A stretch of DNA of 64,000 nt from [Clostridium] leptum DSM 753 (GCA_000154345.1 DS480348.1:248001-312000), one strand, 5' to 3'. Positions 53,311 through 62,223 are shown, numbered from the stretch's first letter. The notes: generated by a model from the sequence alone, not told the origin. Made by a program: numbers and translations.

Positions 53311-53919
53311 TTATGGAAGAAATTTATTCCGCCGCAGAAAGTCGGAGAAGGCGTCGGGCGTAGAAAACTGATAGCCGTGAATCCCGCATGCCTGAGCGCC
53401 CTGGATGTTATCCTTCAGATCATCTATAAACAGGCAGGCCTCCGGCTGAAGGCCTTGTTCCTCCAGCACTCTTTGGTATATTTTAGGATCAGGCTTGATC
53501 AGGCGCATACTGGCGGAAATATGGACAGAGTCCATCATCTTCATCACCGGAAAACGGTTTTGATATTGATAAAAGCGCAGTGAAGCGTTGGAAAGCAGGT
53601 GCAGGCCGTAGCCCTGGGCTTTCAACTGGGATACCAGCTCCAGCATACCGGGAATTGGGAGAAGAGTTTCATCCCACCGCTCCATTACAGCTTGAATCTT
53701 CTCCTGATGCTGAGGCGCCTGGCGCACCATAGTTTTTACTGCATCCTCCTGGGAAACGGCGCCTTTGTCCAGTTCAATCCACAGGGGAGAAAACACAGTG
53801 GCGGCCATAATTTCAGGAATAGCTTCCCAATCGCCGACAATTTCCTCCATAATACGGAAGGGGTTGTAATCGATTAAGACGTTTCCCATATCAAAAATAA
53901 AAGTATTAATACCGTTCAC
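53311..53919 (-). CDS. HAD-superfamily phosphatase, YihX-like
   Basis: 202 residues from GTG 53919 (AAAAGGAGG SD, spacing 7). Motif I FIFDMGNVLIDYN with the nucleophile Asp, motif II LLSNAS, motif III Lys in LIKPDPKIYQ, motif IV CLFIDDLKDNIQGA. Sequence style matches YihX, which hydrolyses alpha-glucose 1-phosphate; in a galT operon this would remove an accumulating sugar phosphate, but that is inference. The start overlaps the kinase stop (GTGA). Confidence 0.9.
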   Translation of the reverse strand: MNGINTFIFDMGNVLIDYNPFRIMEEIVGDWEAIPEIMAATVFSPLWIELDKGAVSQEDAVKTMVRQAPQHQEKIQAVMERWDETLLPIPGMLELVSQLKAQGYGLHLLSNASLRFYQYQNRFPVMKMMDSVHISASMRLIKPDPKIYQRVLEEQGLQPEACLFIDDLKDNIQGAQACGIHGYQFSTPDAFSDFLRRNKFLP

Positions 53920-54773
53920 AATAGCGCCTCCTTTTGAAACCGGCTGATCAGGTCAGGAATTCCTTGCTCAAAATTTACGCCGTACCGCTCATCCGTGCCG
54001 TCGCGGACGGTACGGGCAATGGTGTCGCTGACAAAATCCGCGGCGATTTGAGCGCAGCGGCCGATTTCCAGGCCTTTCATTTTGGCGGCCACAAAGACAC
54101 TGGCGAACAGGTCGCCGGTACCGTGATAATGTCGGGCGACTTTTTGAGAAAACGCAAAAGCCGGCTCGTCTCCCGGGCCGGCCAGACAGGCGGCGCCGGT
54201 TTGCTCCGGGGAAAAACCAATTCCGGTGAGCACCACGCCGCACTGGAAACGGGCGGCAAGGTCCTGCGCCAGCCGTGCTGCGGCCTCCCGGGTTCGGTAC
54301 CGCTCCGGGCGGTAAGGCTCATTCAATAAAAAACATGCCTCCGTAAGATTGGGCAGTATAAAATCTGCTTTATGGCAGAGCAGCTGGGTACCGCGGGCCA
54401 TGTCGGAGGAATAGGTTTGATAAAGCTTTCCGTTGTCCGCCATACAGGGATCTACAAAAATCAAGGTGTCCCGGCCTGAAAGCAGGTCGAAAATTTCCGA
54501 CACCTTGGAAATCTGCTCCAAGGATCCTAGAAAACCGCTGTAAATGCCGTCGAAACGGAGCTTCAGTTCACTCCATTGGCGGGCGGCGGGCAGCAGATCA
54601 GAGGTAAGATCCCGATGAGTAAAGCCGGGCAGACCGCCGGTATGGGAGGATAGAAAAGCCGTGGGAAGAGGACAGGCTTCCAGCCCGCAGGCGGAAAGAA
54701 TAGGCAGGATAATAGTCAAAGAGCACTTTCCAAATCCGGAAAGGTCGTGGATCGCGGCGATTCGTTTGTTCAT
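53916..54773 (-). CDS. pdxY: Pyridoxal/pyridoxamine kinase
   Basis: About 285 residues of the PfkB/ribokinase-like PdxY group. Segments: AAIHDLSGFGKCSLTIILPILSACG (substrate loop), PTAFLSSHTGG, VDPCMADNGKLYQTY, DFILPNLTEACFLL, and the anion hole HGTGDLFASVFVA with the catalytic Asp. It phosphorylates pyridoxal/pyridoxine at the expense of ATP to make vitamin B6 coenzymes. ATG 54773 has GGAAAG 8 nt upstream and is preferred to ATG 54788, five codons earlier; the latter would overlap galT more. Part of the four-gene operon starting at 56972. Confidence 0.9.
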   Translation of the reverse strand: MNKRIAAIHDLSGFGKCSLTIILPILSACGLEACPLPTAFLSSHTGGLPGFTHRDLTSDLLPAARQWSELKLRFDGIYSGFLGSLEQISKVSEIFDLLSGRDTLIFVDPCMADNGKLYQTYSSDMARGTQLLCHKADFILPNLTEACFLLNEPYRPERYRTREAAARLAQDLAARFQCGVVLTGIGFSPEQTGAACLAGPGDEPAFAFSQKVARHYHGTGDLFASVFVAAKMKGLEIGRCAQIAADFVSDTIARTVRDGTDERYGVNFEQGIPDLISRFQKEALL

Positions 54774-54777
54774 AGCG

Positions 54778-56292
54778 TTACTTTCCATTTACTGCGCCGA
54801 TAAACCGGAGAAACGCTTTGCGGCCAGTTTCATCGGTTTTATACACGCCGGAATTCTCTAAAATAGCGGAGAATACCCGGCCTACTTGATCCTGCACAAA
54901 GGCGTGGGCAGCCTGCCCGCCGGAATAGGCCTTCCTTAGTTCCCGATACCAGTCGTAATGAGGCGCCATGGCGGCCTCGGAGAAAATGCGGTCTGCTTTT
55001 TCAGGTGCGGTTAAAGCCTCCTCAACCAGGGCAAGCTCGGATTTTAGGCGGGCCGGAAGAACCGCCAGCCCCATAACCTCAATCAGTCCGATATTTTCTT
55101 TTTTTAAATGGTGGTATTCGGCGTGAGGATGGAAAATGCCCAGAGGATGCTCCGGGCTGGTACGGTTGTTCCGCAGAACAAGATCCAGCTCGAACTGATT
55201 GCCCCGCCTGCGGGCAATGGGGGTAATGGTATTGTGGGGCGTCTCGCCGGTAAAGGCTCTGATTTCCACTGAGGAATCCGAATAGGAACGCCAGTGAAAG
55301 AGAATTTTATCCGCCAGATCGATGAGTACGCTTTGATCCACAGAGGAAAGCCGGATGACAGATAAGGGCCATTTGACGATAGAGGCATCCACCTGGGGAT
55401 AACCGTCAAAGGAGATGGATTTCTCTGCCGGCGCTTTGGCCATAGGAAGCTCGTAACACCCTCCCTGGAAATGGTCGTGGGAAAGAATCGAGCCCCCCAC
55501 GATGGGCAGGTCGGCGTTAGACCCGATAAAGTAGTGGGGAAGCTTTTCCACAAACGCCAGAAGGCGGGCGAATGTTTTGCGCTCTATTTTCATAGGGACA
55601 TGTTTTCCGTTTAATAAAATGCAATGCTCGTTATAATAGACATAGGGGGAATACTGAAAATACCAGGTTTCACCGCAAAGATCCATTGGGATCACACGGT
55701 GGTTGCCTCTGGGAGGCTGGGATACGCTTCCGGCGTAGCCCTCGGTTTCCCGGCACAAAAGGCACTTGGGATAGGAGGTGCTTTTCATATTTCTGGCGGC
55801 AGCGATTGCTTTAGGATCCTTTTCAGGCTTGGACAGGTTGATGGTGATATCCATTGGACCGTAAGGCGTCTGTGACGTCCATTTTTCATCTTTTTTTACC
55901 CGGTCCGTGCGGATGTAATTGGAATTCTGGCTGAGCCGGTAGAAATAATCGGTGGCGACCTTTTTATTGATGTGAAAAAGGGAGCGAAACTGATAGATCA
56001 CCTCAGAAGGGCGAGGCATCAGACAAGCCATGATTTCCGTATCCAGCAGATCCCGGAAAACGGAAGAATTACTCTCCAGAAGGCCGTTTTCCGCCGCCCA
56101 ATCTATGATACGGTTTAAAATCGGCTGAGGGCTTGCCAGGTTTTCCTCCGGAACAGCCGCCTGGGTGTAGTCGTTTAATTTCAGCAGGGCCAGTATCCGG
56201 TTGACGGCGAACACGGCGTCCTCCTGATGAAGAAGCCCCTTTTTTACGCCGTATTGCACCAGCCTTGCGATTTCCAGATTAATATCGGTCAT
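54778..56292 (-). CDS. galT: UDP-glucose--hexose-1-phosphate uridylyltransferase, Firmicute type
   Basis: 504 residues, the long form found in low-GC Gram-positives, which is unlike the 350-residue enterobacterial GalT. Motifs: Cys-containing ASYPKCLLCRETEGY, YEPSVYYNEHCILL-like YSPYVYYNEHCIL, SNADLPIVGGSILSHDHFQGG with the HxH-type active site, and a later IFHPHAEYHHLKKENIGL. It swaps UMP between UDP-glucose and galactose 1-phosphate. galK lies on the same strand 4.3 kb away, while galE is not in view. Second gene of the operon, 11 bp after the beta-helix gene. Confidence 0.95.
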   Translation of the reverse strand: MTDINLEIARLVQYGVKKGLLHQEDAVFAVNRILALLKLNDYTQAAVPEENLASPQPILNRIIDWAAENGLLESNSSVFRDLLDTEIMACLMPRPSEVIYQFRSLFHINKKVATDYFYRLSQNSNYIRTDRVKKDEKWTSQTPYGPMDITINLSKPEKDPKAIAAARNMKSTSYPKCLLCRETEGYAGSVSQPPRGNHRVIPMDLCGETWYFQYSPYVYYNEHCILLNGKHVPMKIERKTFARLLAFVEKLPHYFIGSNADLPIVGGSILSHDHFQGGCYELPMAKAPAEKSISFDGYPQVDASIVKWPLSVIRLSSVDQSVLIDLADKILFHWRSYSDSSVEIRAFTGETPHNTITPIARRRGNQFELDLVLRNNRTSPEHPLGIFHPHAEYHHLKKENIGLIEVMGLAVLPARLKSELALVEEALTAPEKADRIFSEAAMAPHYDWYRELRKAYSGGQAAHAFVQDQVGRVFSAILENSGVYKTDETGRKAFLRFIGAVNGK

Positions 56293-56303
56293 TTTTATTA
56301 CTC

Positions 56304-56972
56304 CTAAAATTTTTCAGCGATTTCCGAAGCTGTTTTATAGATACTTTTTGGAGGAACCACGCCCCGCACCATAGATAAGGGATAAATATTGCTGTTGGGA
56401 CATATGACGCTTCCGGGGTTCAGAACAGAGTTGCAGCCAACCTCCACGCAATCCCCTAAAATAGCGCCGAACTTTTTCAGTCCAGTGGTAATTTTTTCTC
56501 CTTGATACTTGACCGTTACCAGGGTCTTGTCGGATTTTACATTGGAGGTAATAGAGCCCGCGCCCATGTGGGAGCGGTAGCCTAGAATAGAATCTCCCAC
56601 ATAGTTATAGTGCGGTACCTGAACGTTATTAAACAGGATGACATTTTTCAGCTCCGTGGAGTTGCCTACTACGGCGCTATCCCCTACTAAGGCGCTGCCT
56701 CGTATGAATGCGCCGTGCCGGACCTCAGTGTTTTTACCGATGATAACCGGCCCGTTGAGATACGCGGTAGGAAAAATAACGGCGGACTTGGCCGCCCAAA
56801 CATTTTCCTTGATCTCCTCGTATTCATCCTTAGGCAGCGAAGGGCCCAGGGCCAGAATAAATTCCTTAATATGCGGAAGAGCTTCCCAGGGATACTGAAA
56901 ACGGTTCAGCAGCGTTTCCGCCTGGGTTTGAGATAAATCAAAAAGCTTTGCAACGGTTAATTGTGAATACAT
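56304..56972 (-). CDS. Left-handed beta-helix nucleotidyl/acyltransferase-like protein
   Basis: 222 residues from ATG 56972 (ggaggtattt SD); an in-frame upstream start at 56987 is less likely. About 60 N-terminal residues, then hexapeptide repeats (GPVIIGKNTEVRHGAFIRGSALVGDSAVVGNSTELKNVIL and GAILGDCVEVGCNSVLNPGSVI) like those of GlmU or LpxA-type proteins. Lacks a nucleotidyltransferase domain, so it is often called a UDP-GlcNAc-pyrophosphorylase-related protein. First gene of the galT operon; its role there is unknown. Confidence 0.88.
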   Translation of the reverse strand: MYSQLTVAKLFDLSQTQAETLLNRFQYPWEALPHIKEFILALGPSLPKDEYEEIKENVWAAKSAVIFPTAYLNGPVIIGKNTEVRHGAFIRGSALVGDSAVVGNSTELKNVILFNNVQVPHYNYVGDSILGYRSHMGAGSITSNVKSDKTLVTVKYQGEKITTGLKKFGAILGDCVEVGCNSVLNPGSVICPNSNIYPLSMVRGVVPPKSIYKTASEIAEKF

Positions 56973-57020
56973 GAAATACCTCCACACAGCTAAAATGTAT
57001 GATGACGGGAACCTAAAGCT

Positions 57021-57049
57021 ATTATATTTTTTTATTCTGCTAAGGTCAA
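57021..57049 (-). promoter_or_regulatory. Promoter of the beta-helix/galT operon
   Basis: Minus strand TTGACC (57049-57044), 17-bp spacer, TATAAT (57026-57021), about 49 bp before ATG 56972. The rest of 56973-57316 shows a TATAAT at 57136-57141 for the divergent gene, with a poor -35. Confidence 0.8.
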
Positions 57050-57316
57050 GGAAAGGATAAAAAAGTACAGCTATTCACATCATTTTTCCATAAGACTCGG
57101 AAGTTTTGGGTATGGACGAATAAGGCAAACACTAGTATAATAAAAAATGATTTTTTACTTTATTCGCCGCGGTGCTGTCATAGCGCCTTGTTGGCAGGAG
57201 CCGGCCGCTCATTTTTTAGCGCTTGGCAACGTTATTAGAAACCAGCTGCGCTTTGATCATCTTTTCATAGTCAGGCGAAGACTGGCTGCATCCCGACAAA
57301 GAAACGGAGAAATTTT

Positions 57317-58267
57317 ATGAAAATCGTAGTTTTAGATGGAGAAACCACCAATCCCGGCGATTTAAGCTGGGAGCGCCTCGAAAAGCTGGGAGAGCTAACC
57401 GTCTATGCCAGAACAAAGCCGGAGGAGCTTTATGAGCGGGCAAAGGAGGCGGAGCTTCTGATTACGAATAAAACGGTTTTAAGCGGAAAGATGATTCGAA
57501 GCTTAAAAAACCTGAAATATATCGGCACTCTTTCTACGGGCTTTAATGTAGTCGATATTCACGCCGCCAGGAAATTAGGCATTCCAGTCTGCAACGTGCC
57601 CTCTTATTGTACCAACGCAGTGGCTCAAATGACGTTTTCTCTGTTGTTTGCCCTCACTAATCATGTGGCGCTCCATAATCATTCCGTACACCAGGGCGAT
57701 TGGGAGAATAGCACGGATTTTTGTTATTGGAAAGCGCCTTTGGTGGAATTGGAATCCAAAAATTTTGGAGTGTACGGGTTTGGCAGCATCGGCCGGACTG
57801 TAGCAAAAATAGCGGCGGACCTGGGAATGAACGTATTGGTTTACAGCAGGACAAAAAAAGACATGCCTTCAGGTTACCGGTGGGTGTCTCAGGAGGAGCT
57901 GTTCCGGGAAAGCGACGTGCTTTCCCTCCACTGTCCCTTAACGCCGGAAACCACAGGGCTTGTCAACCGAAAAACCTTGTCGCTGATGAAGCCTACCGCT
58001 TACCTGATTAATACCTCGCGAGGGCAGGTGATCCGTGAGCAGGATCTGGCGGAAGCCTTAAACGGCGGAAGGCTTGCGGGAGCAGCGATGGACGTGCTGT
58101 GCGAGGAACCGCCGGAAAAGGGAAACCCTCTGACCCATTGCGAGAAATGCGTCATTACGCCTCATATTTCTTGGGCTGCGAAAGAAAGCAGGGACAGGCT
58201 CCTTCATACAGTATGCGACAATGTGGAAGCGTTTTTAAAGGGAACGCCTCAAAACCAAGTGAATTGA
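57317..58267 (+). CDS. D-2-hydroxyacid dehydrogenase family protein
   Basis: 316 residues. NAD-binding loop VYGFGSIGRTVAKIAADL (GxGxxG), catalytic Arg in INTSRGQVI, Glu in LCEEPPEKG, and His in TPHISWAAKES. The set fits glycerate/hydroxypyruvate or related 2-hydroxyacid dehydrogenases acting in the cytoplasm; the substrate is not predictable. ATG 57317, SD aaacggagaa. A terminator follows at 58290. Confidence 0.92.
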   Translation: MKIVVLDGETTNPGDLSWERLEKLGELTVYARTKPEELYERAKEAELLITNKTVLSGKMIRSLKNLKYIGTLSTGFNVVDIHAARKLGIPVCNVPSYCTNAVAQMTFSLLFALTNHVALHNHSVHQGDWENSTDFCYWKAPLVELESKNFGVYGFGSIGRTVAKIAADLGMNVLVYSRTKKDMPSGYRWVSQEELFRESDVLSLHCPLTPETTGLVNRKTLSLMKPTAYLINTSRGQVIREQDLAEALNGGRLAGAAMDVLCEEPPEKGNPLTHCEKCVITPHISWAAKESRDRLLHTVCDNVEAFLKGTPQNQVN

Positions 58268-58289
58268 CAGGATAATTTCCCCGCAAAAA

Positions 58290-58321
58290 AACAGGAACCC
58301 GTCGCCGGGCTCCTGTCTTTA
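58290..58321 (+). terminator. Probable terminator after the dehydrogenase gene
   Basis: Stem ACAGGAACCCG/CGGGCTCCTGT with one G-T pair, then CTTTAA. Short T-run. Confidence 0.65.
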
Positions 58322-58334
58322 AGGGAGGAGTATT

Positions 58335-58364
58335 ATGAAAAACGCGTTCTTGAACTCGGAGTAA
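58335..58364 (+). CDS. Possible nine-residue peptide (MKNAFLNSE)
   Basis: ATG 58335 follows a strong SD (gggaggag) by 5 nt and encodes MKNAFLNSE before a stop. It could be a leader peptide, or the stub of a lost gene. The methyltransferase gene starts 160 bp further on; no attenuator structure or codon run is seen between them. Confidence 0.25.
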   Translation: MKNAFLNSE

Positions 58365-58523
58365 GCTGAGTTATTTTCTGATTTCAGTATAAGGCGAAAA
58401 AAGAGCGCTGTCAACGGGTTTTGACCAGGGTTAACCGTGTTTTAATATCTTTTTACAACTTGTTGACAACTACAAGACGAAACGGAGATAAATAAAAAAC
58501 AGTTTAGTAAAGGAGATAAAGTT

Positions 58524-59318
58524 ATGATTGTTATCGGAGAAAAATTGAACAGTTCCATCCCGTCGGTCTATGCCGCGATTGAGAAAAAGGACAGCCGGTT
58601 TGTGTCTGATTTGGCGGTAAAACAGGAGGAGGCGGGAGCTCATTTTTTAGATATCAATGCTGGAATGTTTGTGGAAGCAGAAGAGGAGAACCTGCGCTGG
58701 CTGATGAACACGGTACAGGCGGTTTCCAAGCTTCCTTTGGTCATTGATACTCCGGATCCCAGCGTGGCCCTGGCTTTGGCTAAAGAGTACCGGGGAGAAA
58801 AGCCTGTTATCAATTCCGTGACTCTGGAAGAGAATCGTTTTGCTCCTATGGTAGAAGCGGCAAAAACCTGCGGAGCGGCGATGGTAGCGTTATGCATGGA
58901 TGACTCCGGCGTTCCGGATGGTGTGGAGAGAAGAATTGAGCTTGCCAATATTCTTACGGAAAAGCTTAGAAGGGAAGGCTTCGAGCCCGAAGATATCTAT
59001 CTGGATCCGATGGTTCGGCCTGTGGGGTCCGGTGAAGGCTATGGCCTGGAGGCGGTTCGGGCTATTCAGGGAATCAGAAGCAATCTGCCGGATGTCCATA
59101 TCGTCTGCGGGCTTTCCAATAGTTCCTTCGGACTTCCCAATCGGGCTCTTATTAACCGCACCTTTTTGACCGCGGCGATGACTGCCGGATTGGACGCCGC
59201 GATTATGGATCCGATGAACCGGGAGCTGGTAGCTACAATGTATGCGGCACAGGCCGTGCTCGGCGTAGATGATTACTGTATCGAGTATTTGGGGGCGTAC
59301 CGGGATGGTCTCCTTTAA
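58524..59318 (+). CDS. Pterin-binding (methyltetrahydrofolate:corrinoid) methyltransferase-like protein
   Basis: 264 residues of the dihydropteroate synthase-like fold. Motifs: MIVIGEKLNSSIPSVYAAI, AGAHFLDINAG (pterin site Asp-Asn), PLVIDTPDPSVALAL, NSVTLE, and GLSNSSFGLPNRALINRTFL near the C-terminus. The size and style match AcsE/MtrH-like enzymes that pass a methyl group from methyl-THF to a corrinoid protein. Here no corrinoid protein or activating enzyme is adjacent, so the partner is unknown. ATG 58524 with aaaggaga SD. Confidence 0.9.
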   Translation: MIVIGEKLNSSIPSVYAAIEKKDSRFVSDLAVKQEEAGAHFLDINAGMFVEAEEENLRWLMNTVQAVSKLPLVIDTPDPSVALALAKEYRGEKPVINSVTLEENRFAPMVEAAKTCGAAMVALCMDDSGVPDGVERRIELANILTEKLRREGFEPEDIYLDPMVRPVGSGEGYGLEAVRAIQGIRSNLPDVHIVCGLSNSSFGLPNRALINRTFLTAAMTAGLDAAIMDPMNRELVATMYAAQAVLGVDDYCIEYLGAYRDGLL

Positions 59319-59341
59319 CAGCGGAAAAAGCGAAACCCCAA

Positions 59342-59380
59342 AAGCGGGATAAGGACTAGTCCTTATCCCGCTTTGTTTTG
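59342..59380 (+). terminator. Intrinsic terminator of the methyltransferase gene
   Basis: Stem AAGCGGGATAAGGAC/GTCCTTATCCCGCTT with TA loop, followed by TGTTTTG. 59381-59705 has no further recognised element. Confidence 0.88.
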
Positions 59381-59705
59381 CCTAGTCCCGCTTTTAAAAG
59401 ATAGGTATGCTGTATAGGACGCCGGCAGCGGGGTTAGAATACTAAATGCTACAAATATGCTGGTTGCCCAGCAAAGGAAACGCTAATAAAATCGTCTGAA
59501 AGAGGGCTTTGTCCTTTAATAGAACGGCATAGGATAAAAATGATCTGTTAATTGAATGGAAAATCCGGTAACCATTATGGAATCCCAGCCCTTATCTCTG
59601 CGATAGATTCTACTGAGATCTACCAGCTTCTAGTGAGGCCGCTGTTGAAAGCCGGTCTTTGCAGGGATAATCAATTACCATAAATTCCCTGAAGGCAATC
59701 TGGTT

Positions 59706-59741
59706 TTGACAGAAAAAAGCCATGCTATCATGAATAGTATG
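59706..59741 (+). promoter_or_regulatory. Promoter and imperfect palindrome ahead of two small genes
   Basis: TTGACA (59706-59711) is followed after 14 bp by TATCAT (59726-59731), preceded by TGC as an extended -10. The imperfect palindrome CATGCTAT-CATGA-ATAGTATG (59721-59741) overlaps the -10, suggesting autoregulation by the downstream ribbon-helix-helix-like products. Confidence 0.45.
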
Positions 59742-59773
59742 CTTCTGTACAAAAATCAAAAGGGGGATTTCAT

Positions 59774-59929
59774 ATGAGGATAGACCTTATTGTATCAGAC
59801 CAGGTTTATTTTTTTTACCGGTCCATTGGCGTTATGACGAACCGTACGGCGGAAGAAACAATTACCGATATGCTGGTGAAGTTCAGCGAAGTATTGCTTC
59901 GGCCGGGGGACGATGAAGAAAAGCTGTAA
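59774..59929 (+). CDS. Very small ribbon-helix-helix-like protein A (51 aa)
   Basis: Encodes MRIDLIVSDQVYFFYRSIGV and, later, TAEETITDMLVKFSEVLLRPG. The pattern beta-strand, then helix-turn-helix with 'A.ETI..ML..F' matches ribbon-helix-helix antitoxin-type proteins, and it aligns end to end with the next gene's product. SD aaaggggg 7 nt before ATG 59774. Too short for database-like confidence; the tandem homologous neighbour makes it credible. No toxin gene is adjacent. Confidence 0.6.
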   Translation: MRIDLIVSDQVYFFYRSIGVMTNRTAEETITDMLVKFSEVLLRPGDDEEKL

Positions 59930-59942
59930 CGGAGGATTGAAC

Positions 59943-60089
59943 ATGAGGACGATCACGATCAGTCTGCCGCCTGAAGCCTATGCGTCTTATCAGGAGCTTT
60001 CCCAAGCGACAGGCGAAACACCAGAAGAAGCCATGAGCCGCCTATTGGAAGAATTTTTGCGGCTGACGGCCGGATTATATCAAGAGTAG
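59943..60089 (+). CDS. Very small ribbon-helix-helix-like protein B (48 aa)
   Basis: Encodes MRTITISLPPEAYASYQELS and TPEEAMSRLLEEFLRLTAG. The ITISLP strand and EEAMSRLLEEFL helix are typical of RHH DNA-binding proteins. GGAGG lies 7 nt before ATG 59943, and the gene starts 13 bp after gene A. The two proteins look like a diverged tandem duplication that could form a heterodimer. Function unknown. Confidence 0.65.
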   Translation: MRTITISLPPEAYASYQELSQATGETPEEAMSRLLEEFLRLTAGLYQE

Positions 60090-60390
60090 AAGAAAGAAAA
60101 GAGCTGGAAAGCGCTTTATAATCACATGCGGCTGAGAGAAGTTTTGCAGACAGCATCCTTTTGCGAAAACTATTTTATAGACTCAAAAAGAGAAAAAAGC
60201 AAAGAATTATGAATCCTGGCGAAGAGAAGCATAAGAGTTGGTCCGCTGGCTTTCAGCAACCGTCCGCCAGGCCATTTTTGGATGTCCGATTCTGACCTTT
60301 CCGGCCGTGAAGCCATAGGTACGCTAGCAGATGAAGCAATAGTATGGCTGTGGCGGCAGGCTTAAACTTTCCGGCTTTTCAATGCTTCAA
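60090..60390. other. Intergenic stretch, nothing recognised
   Basis: About 300 bp between the RHH-like genes and the galK terminator; no open frame with an SD, no RNA motif. A small toxin partner would be expected here if the pair were a toxin-antitoxin system, but none is apparent. Confidence 0.35.
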
Positions 60391-60436
60391 AATAGAAAAG
60401 CAGCACTCCAACAGCAATATTGGTCGGAGTACTGCT
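60391..60436 (-). terminator. Probable terminator of galK
   Basis: On the minus strand AGCAGTACTCC/GGAGTGCTGCT (one G-T pair) with a 16-nt loop, then TTTTCTATTTT. Confidence 0.7.
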
Positions 60437-60595
60437 TTAGCTTTGCTTAAAACTGCCGAGCGTCTTTCTGATAAAATACGGTAGAAATCTCAAAACGGCA
60501 ATTGCGGCTCAAAATAGAGCGGCCCTGTTTTTGGAATGCTGCTGCGTTTTGGCTTTTGTTCTTCAATAAGGCTGAAGGATTGTTTTTTCCGCCCC

Positions 60596-61882
60596 TTATA
60601 AGACCTGGGTACCTCCAACAGGACGGATAGAAAGCAGGTGGCAGGAACCCTCTCCCAAGACAGCGTCCATTTTTTCGCGGAAGGTTTCCACGTAATCCAT
60701 AGGGACAAAGGTCTGGACCGTACCAGCAAAGCCGCCTCCATGGACTCTCCAGGCTCCTCCGCGGCTCTTGAGGAGCCGCTCGCACAATGCCAAGGTGACG
60801 GATACCCCTTGTTCCCCAGGGTAAGAGGTGGAAAATACATTTTGCAAATATTGATAAGAGGAGGCTCCGGATTCAATTACTAACGTCTTGAATAAATCAA
60901 AATCTCCGGCCCTTAGAGCCTCCACCTGACGAAGCACCCGCTGATTGTCTCCGTAGAAATGGATCGCCCGCAGGACAGCCCGGTCGCCTACCAGCTTACG
61001 GAGCTGGGGAAGCCTATCGTAAAACTCGGCTTCCGGAACCTGGCGCAGCACCTCTTTCCCAAAGCAGGCGGCCACGCTTTTCATTTCCTCGGGAATAGCG
61101 GCGTAGTCGGGCGTTAAGTTGGCATGGCTTCCGTGGGTATCAATGATGCAAAGAGTGTAGCCGCAGTGGGCAAAATCAAAATCGATCCTTTCCACCCTTG
61201 GAGCTTCCCTGTTTTCAAAATCGATGGTGATAAAGCCGCCGATGGAGCTGGCGGATTGATCCATCAAGCCGGAGGGCTTTCCAAAATAGACGTTCTCTGT
61301 GTATTGGCTGATCTGGGCAATGCTTAAGGAAGTTTCCTTGCCGCCGCAGAACAAGGCGTTCATGGCGGTGCCCAGAAGGACCTCAAAGGAAGCGGATGAG
61401 GAAAGGCCTGAGCCCTGAAGTACATTGGAGGTGGTGTAAGCGTCAAAGCCGCCGGTAGAGTAGCCTAGCTGGCGGAACCGGGAACACATGCCGCGGATTA
61501 ACGCGGCGGAGGTGTTTTTTTCCTGTTCCACAACCTCCAAAGAGGAAATATCCACGGTATCCTGGGGATACCCCTCGGATTTTACCCGGATCAGATTGCT
61601 GTCATTTTCGGATACGACCGCGACCACATCTAAATTCACACTGGCGGCCAACACCCTGCCCAGCTGATGGTCGGTGTGGTTTCCGCCGATTTCCGTTCTT
61701 CCGGGAGCGCTGAAAATAGAGATTTCCCGGCTGACGCCGAACAGCTCCTCAAATTTTTCAATGGCGTTAATCAGCCTTTCCCGGTGGAGCGCGGCTTCTT
61801 CTATGGGGCAGGCATACAAGTAAGCGAGTTTTTCATCTAAATCGCCGTTCATGAGCATAATTTTTGCGCTGACGGTATTCAT
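60596..61882 (-). CDS. galK: Galactokinase
   Basis: 428 residues, GHMP kinase. Signature GRTEIGGNHTDHQLGRVL at about 61, ATP loop LQGSGLSSSASFEVLLG, and C-terminal HGGGFAGTVQTFVP. It phosphorylates galactose at C1. The N-terminal extension of about 45 residues before the galactokinase signature is normal for this Firmicute group. ATG 61882 with aggagga SD. It is separated from galT by plus-strand genes, so it is a distinct transcription unit. Confidence 0.94.
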   Translation of the reverse strand: MNTVSAKIMLMNGDLDEKLAYLYACPIEEAALHRERLINAIEKFEELFGVSREISIFSAPGRTEIGGNHTDHQLGRVLAASVNLDVVAVVSENDSNLIRVKSEGYPQDTVDISSLEVVEQEKNTSAALIRGMCSRFRQLGYSTGGFDAYTTSNVLQGSGLSSSASFEVLLGTAMNALFCGGKETSLSIAQISQYTENVYFGKPSGLMDQSASSIGGFITIDFENREAPRVERIDFDFAHCGYTLCIIDTHGSHANLTPDYAAIPEEMKSVAACFGKEVLRQVPEAEFYDRLPQLRKLVGDRAVLRAIHFYGDNQRVLRQVEALRAGDFDLFKTLVIESGASSYQYLQNVFSTSYPGEQGVSVTLALCERLLKSRGGAWRVHGGGFAGTVQTFVPMDYVETFREKMDAVLGEGSCHLLSIRPVGGTQVL

Positions 61883-62223
61883 AGCGGGAGTCCTCCTAAA
61901 AGCTCAAATCTATTTTCTTTCAGTGTACCCCAGAGGCGGCCTTTCGTCTATCGCCGTTTGTACCATTTTTTTGTGTTTTTGTCTCATTTTTCTGTTTTTA
62001 GATTTGAGAGGGCGGAAGCCTGGCGAACTGTTTTCCAGCTGACGGTTTCCGCCGGCTAAGCCCAGTGCCATTGTGATCCAGTGTGGTATCACAGAAAAAT
62101 GTACTCGCGCTGCGAAAAGCGGTGATACAGAAGCCGGTAAGGCTGTCACGAGCCGGCTTTTCAGCAAGGCGTGCCGTTTGTTATTGCCATAACGTTTTCT
62201 CCCGGGGGTATGGAGCCTTTTCA
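61883..62223. other. Intergenic stretch between galK and valS
   Basis: No T-box signature sequence was found, despite its frequency upstream of Firmicute valS. A short stem AAGCCGG/CCGGCTT (about 62131-62160) with TTTT after it is weak. Confidence 0.4.

Noticed and set aside
59774..60089. Complete toxin-antitoxin module
   Set aside because: Both small genes look like antitoxin/RHH proteins. No toxin-like frame with an SD was seen within 500 bp on either side.
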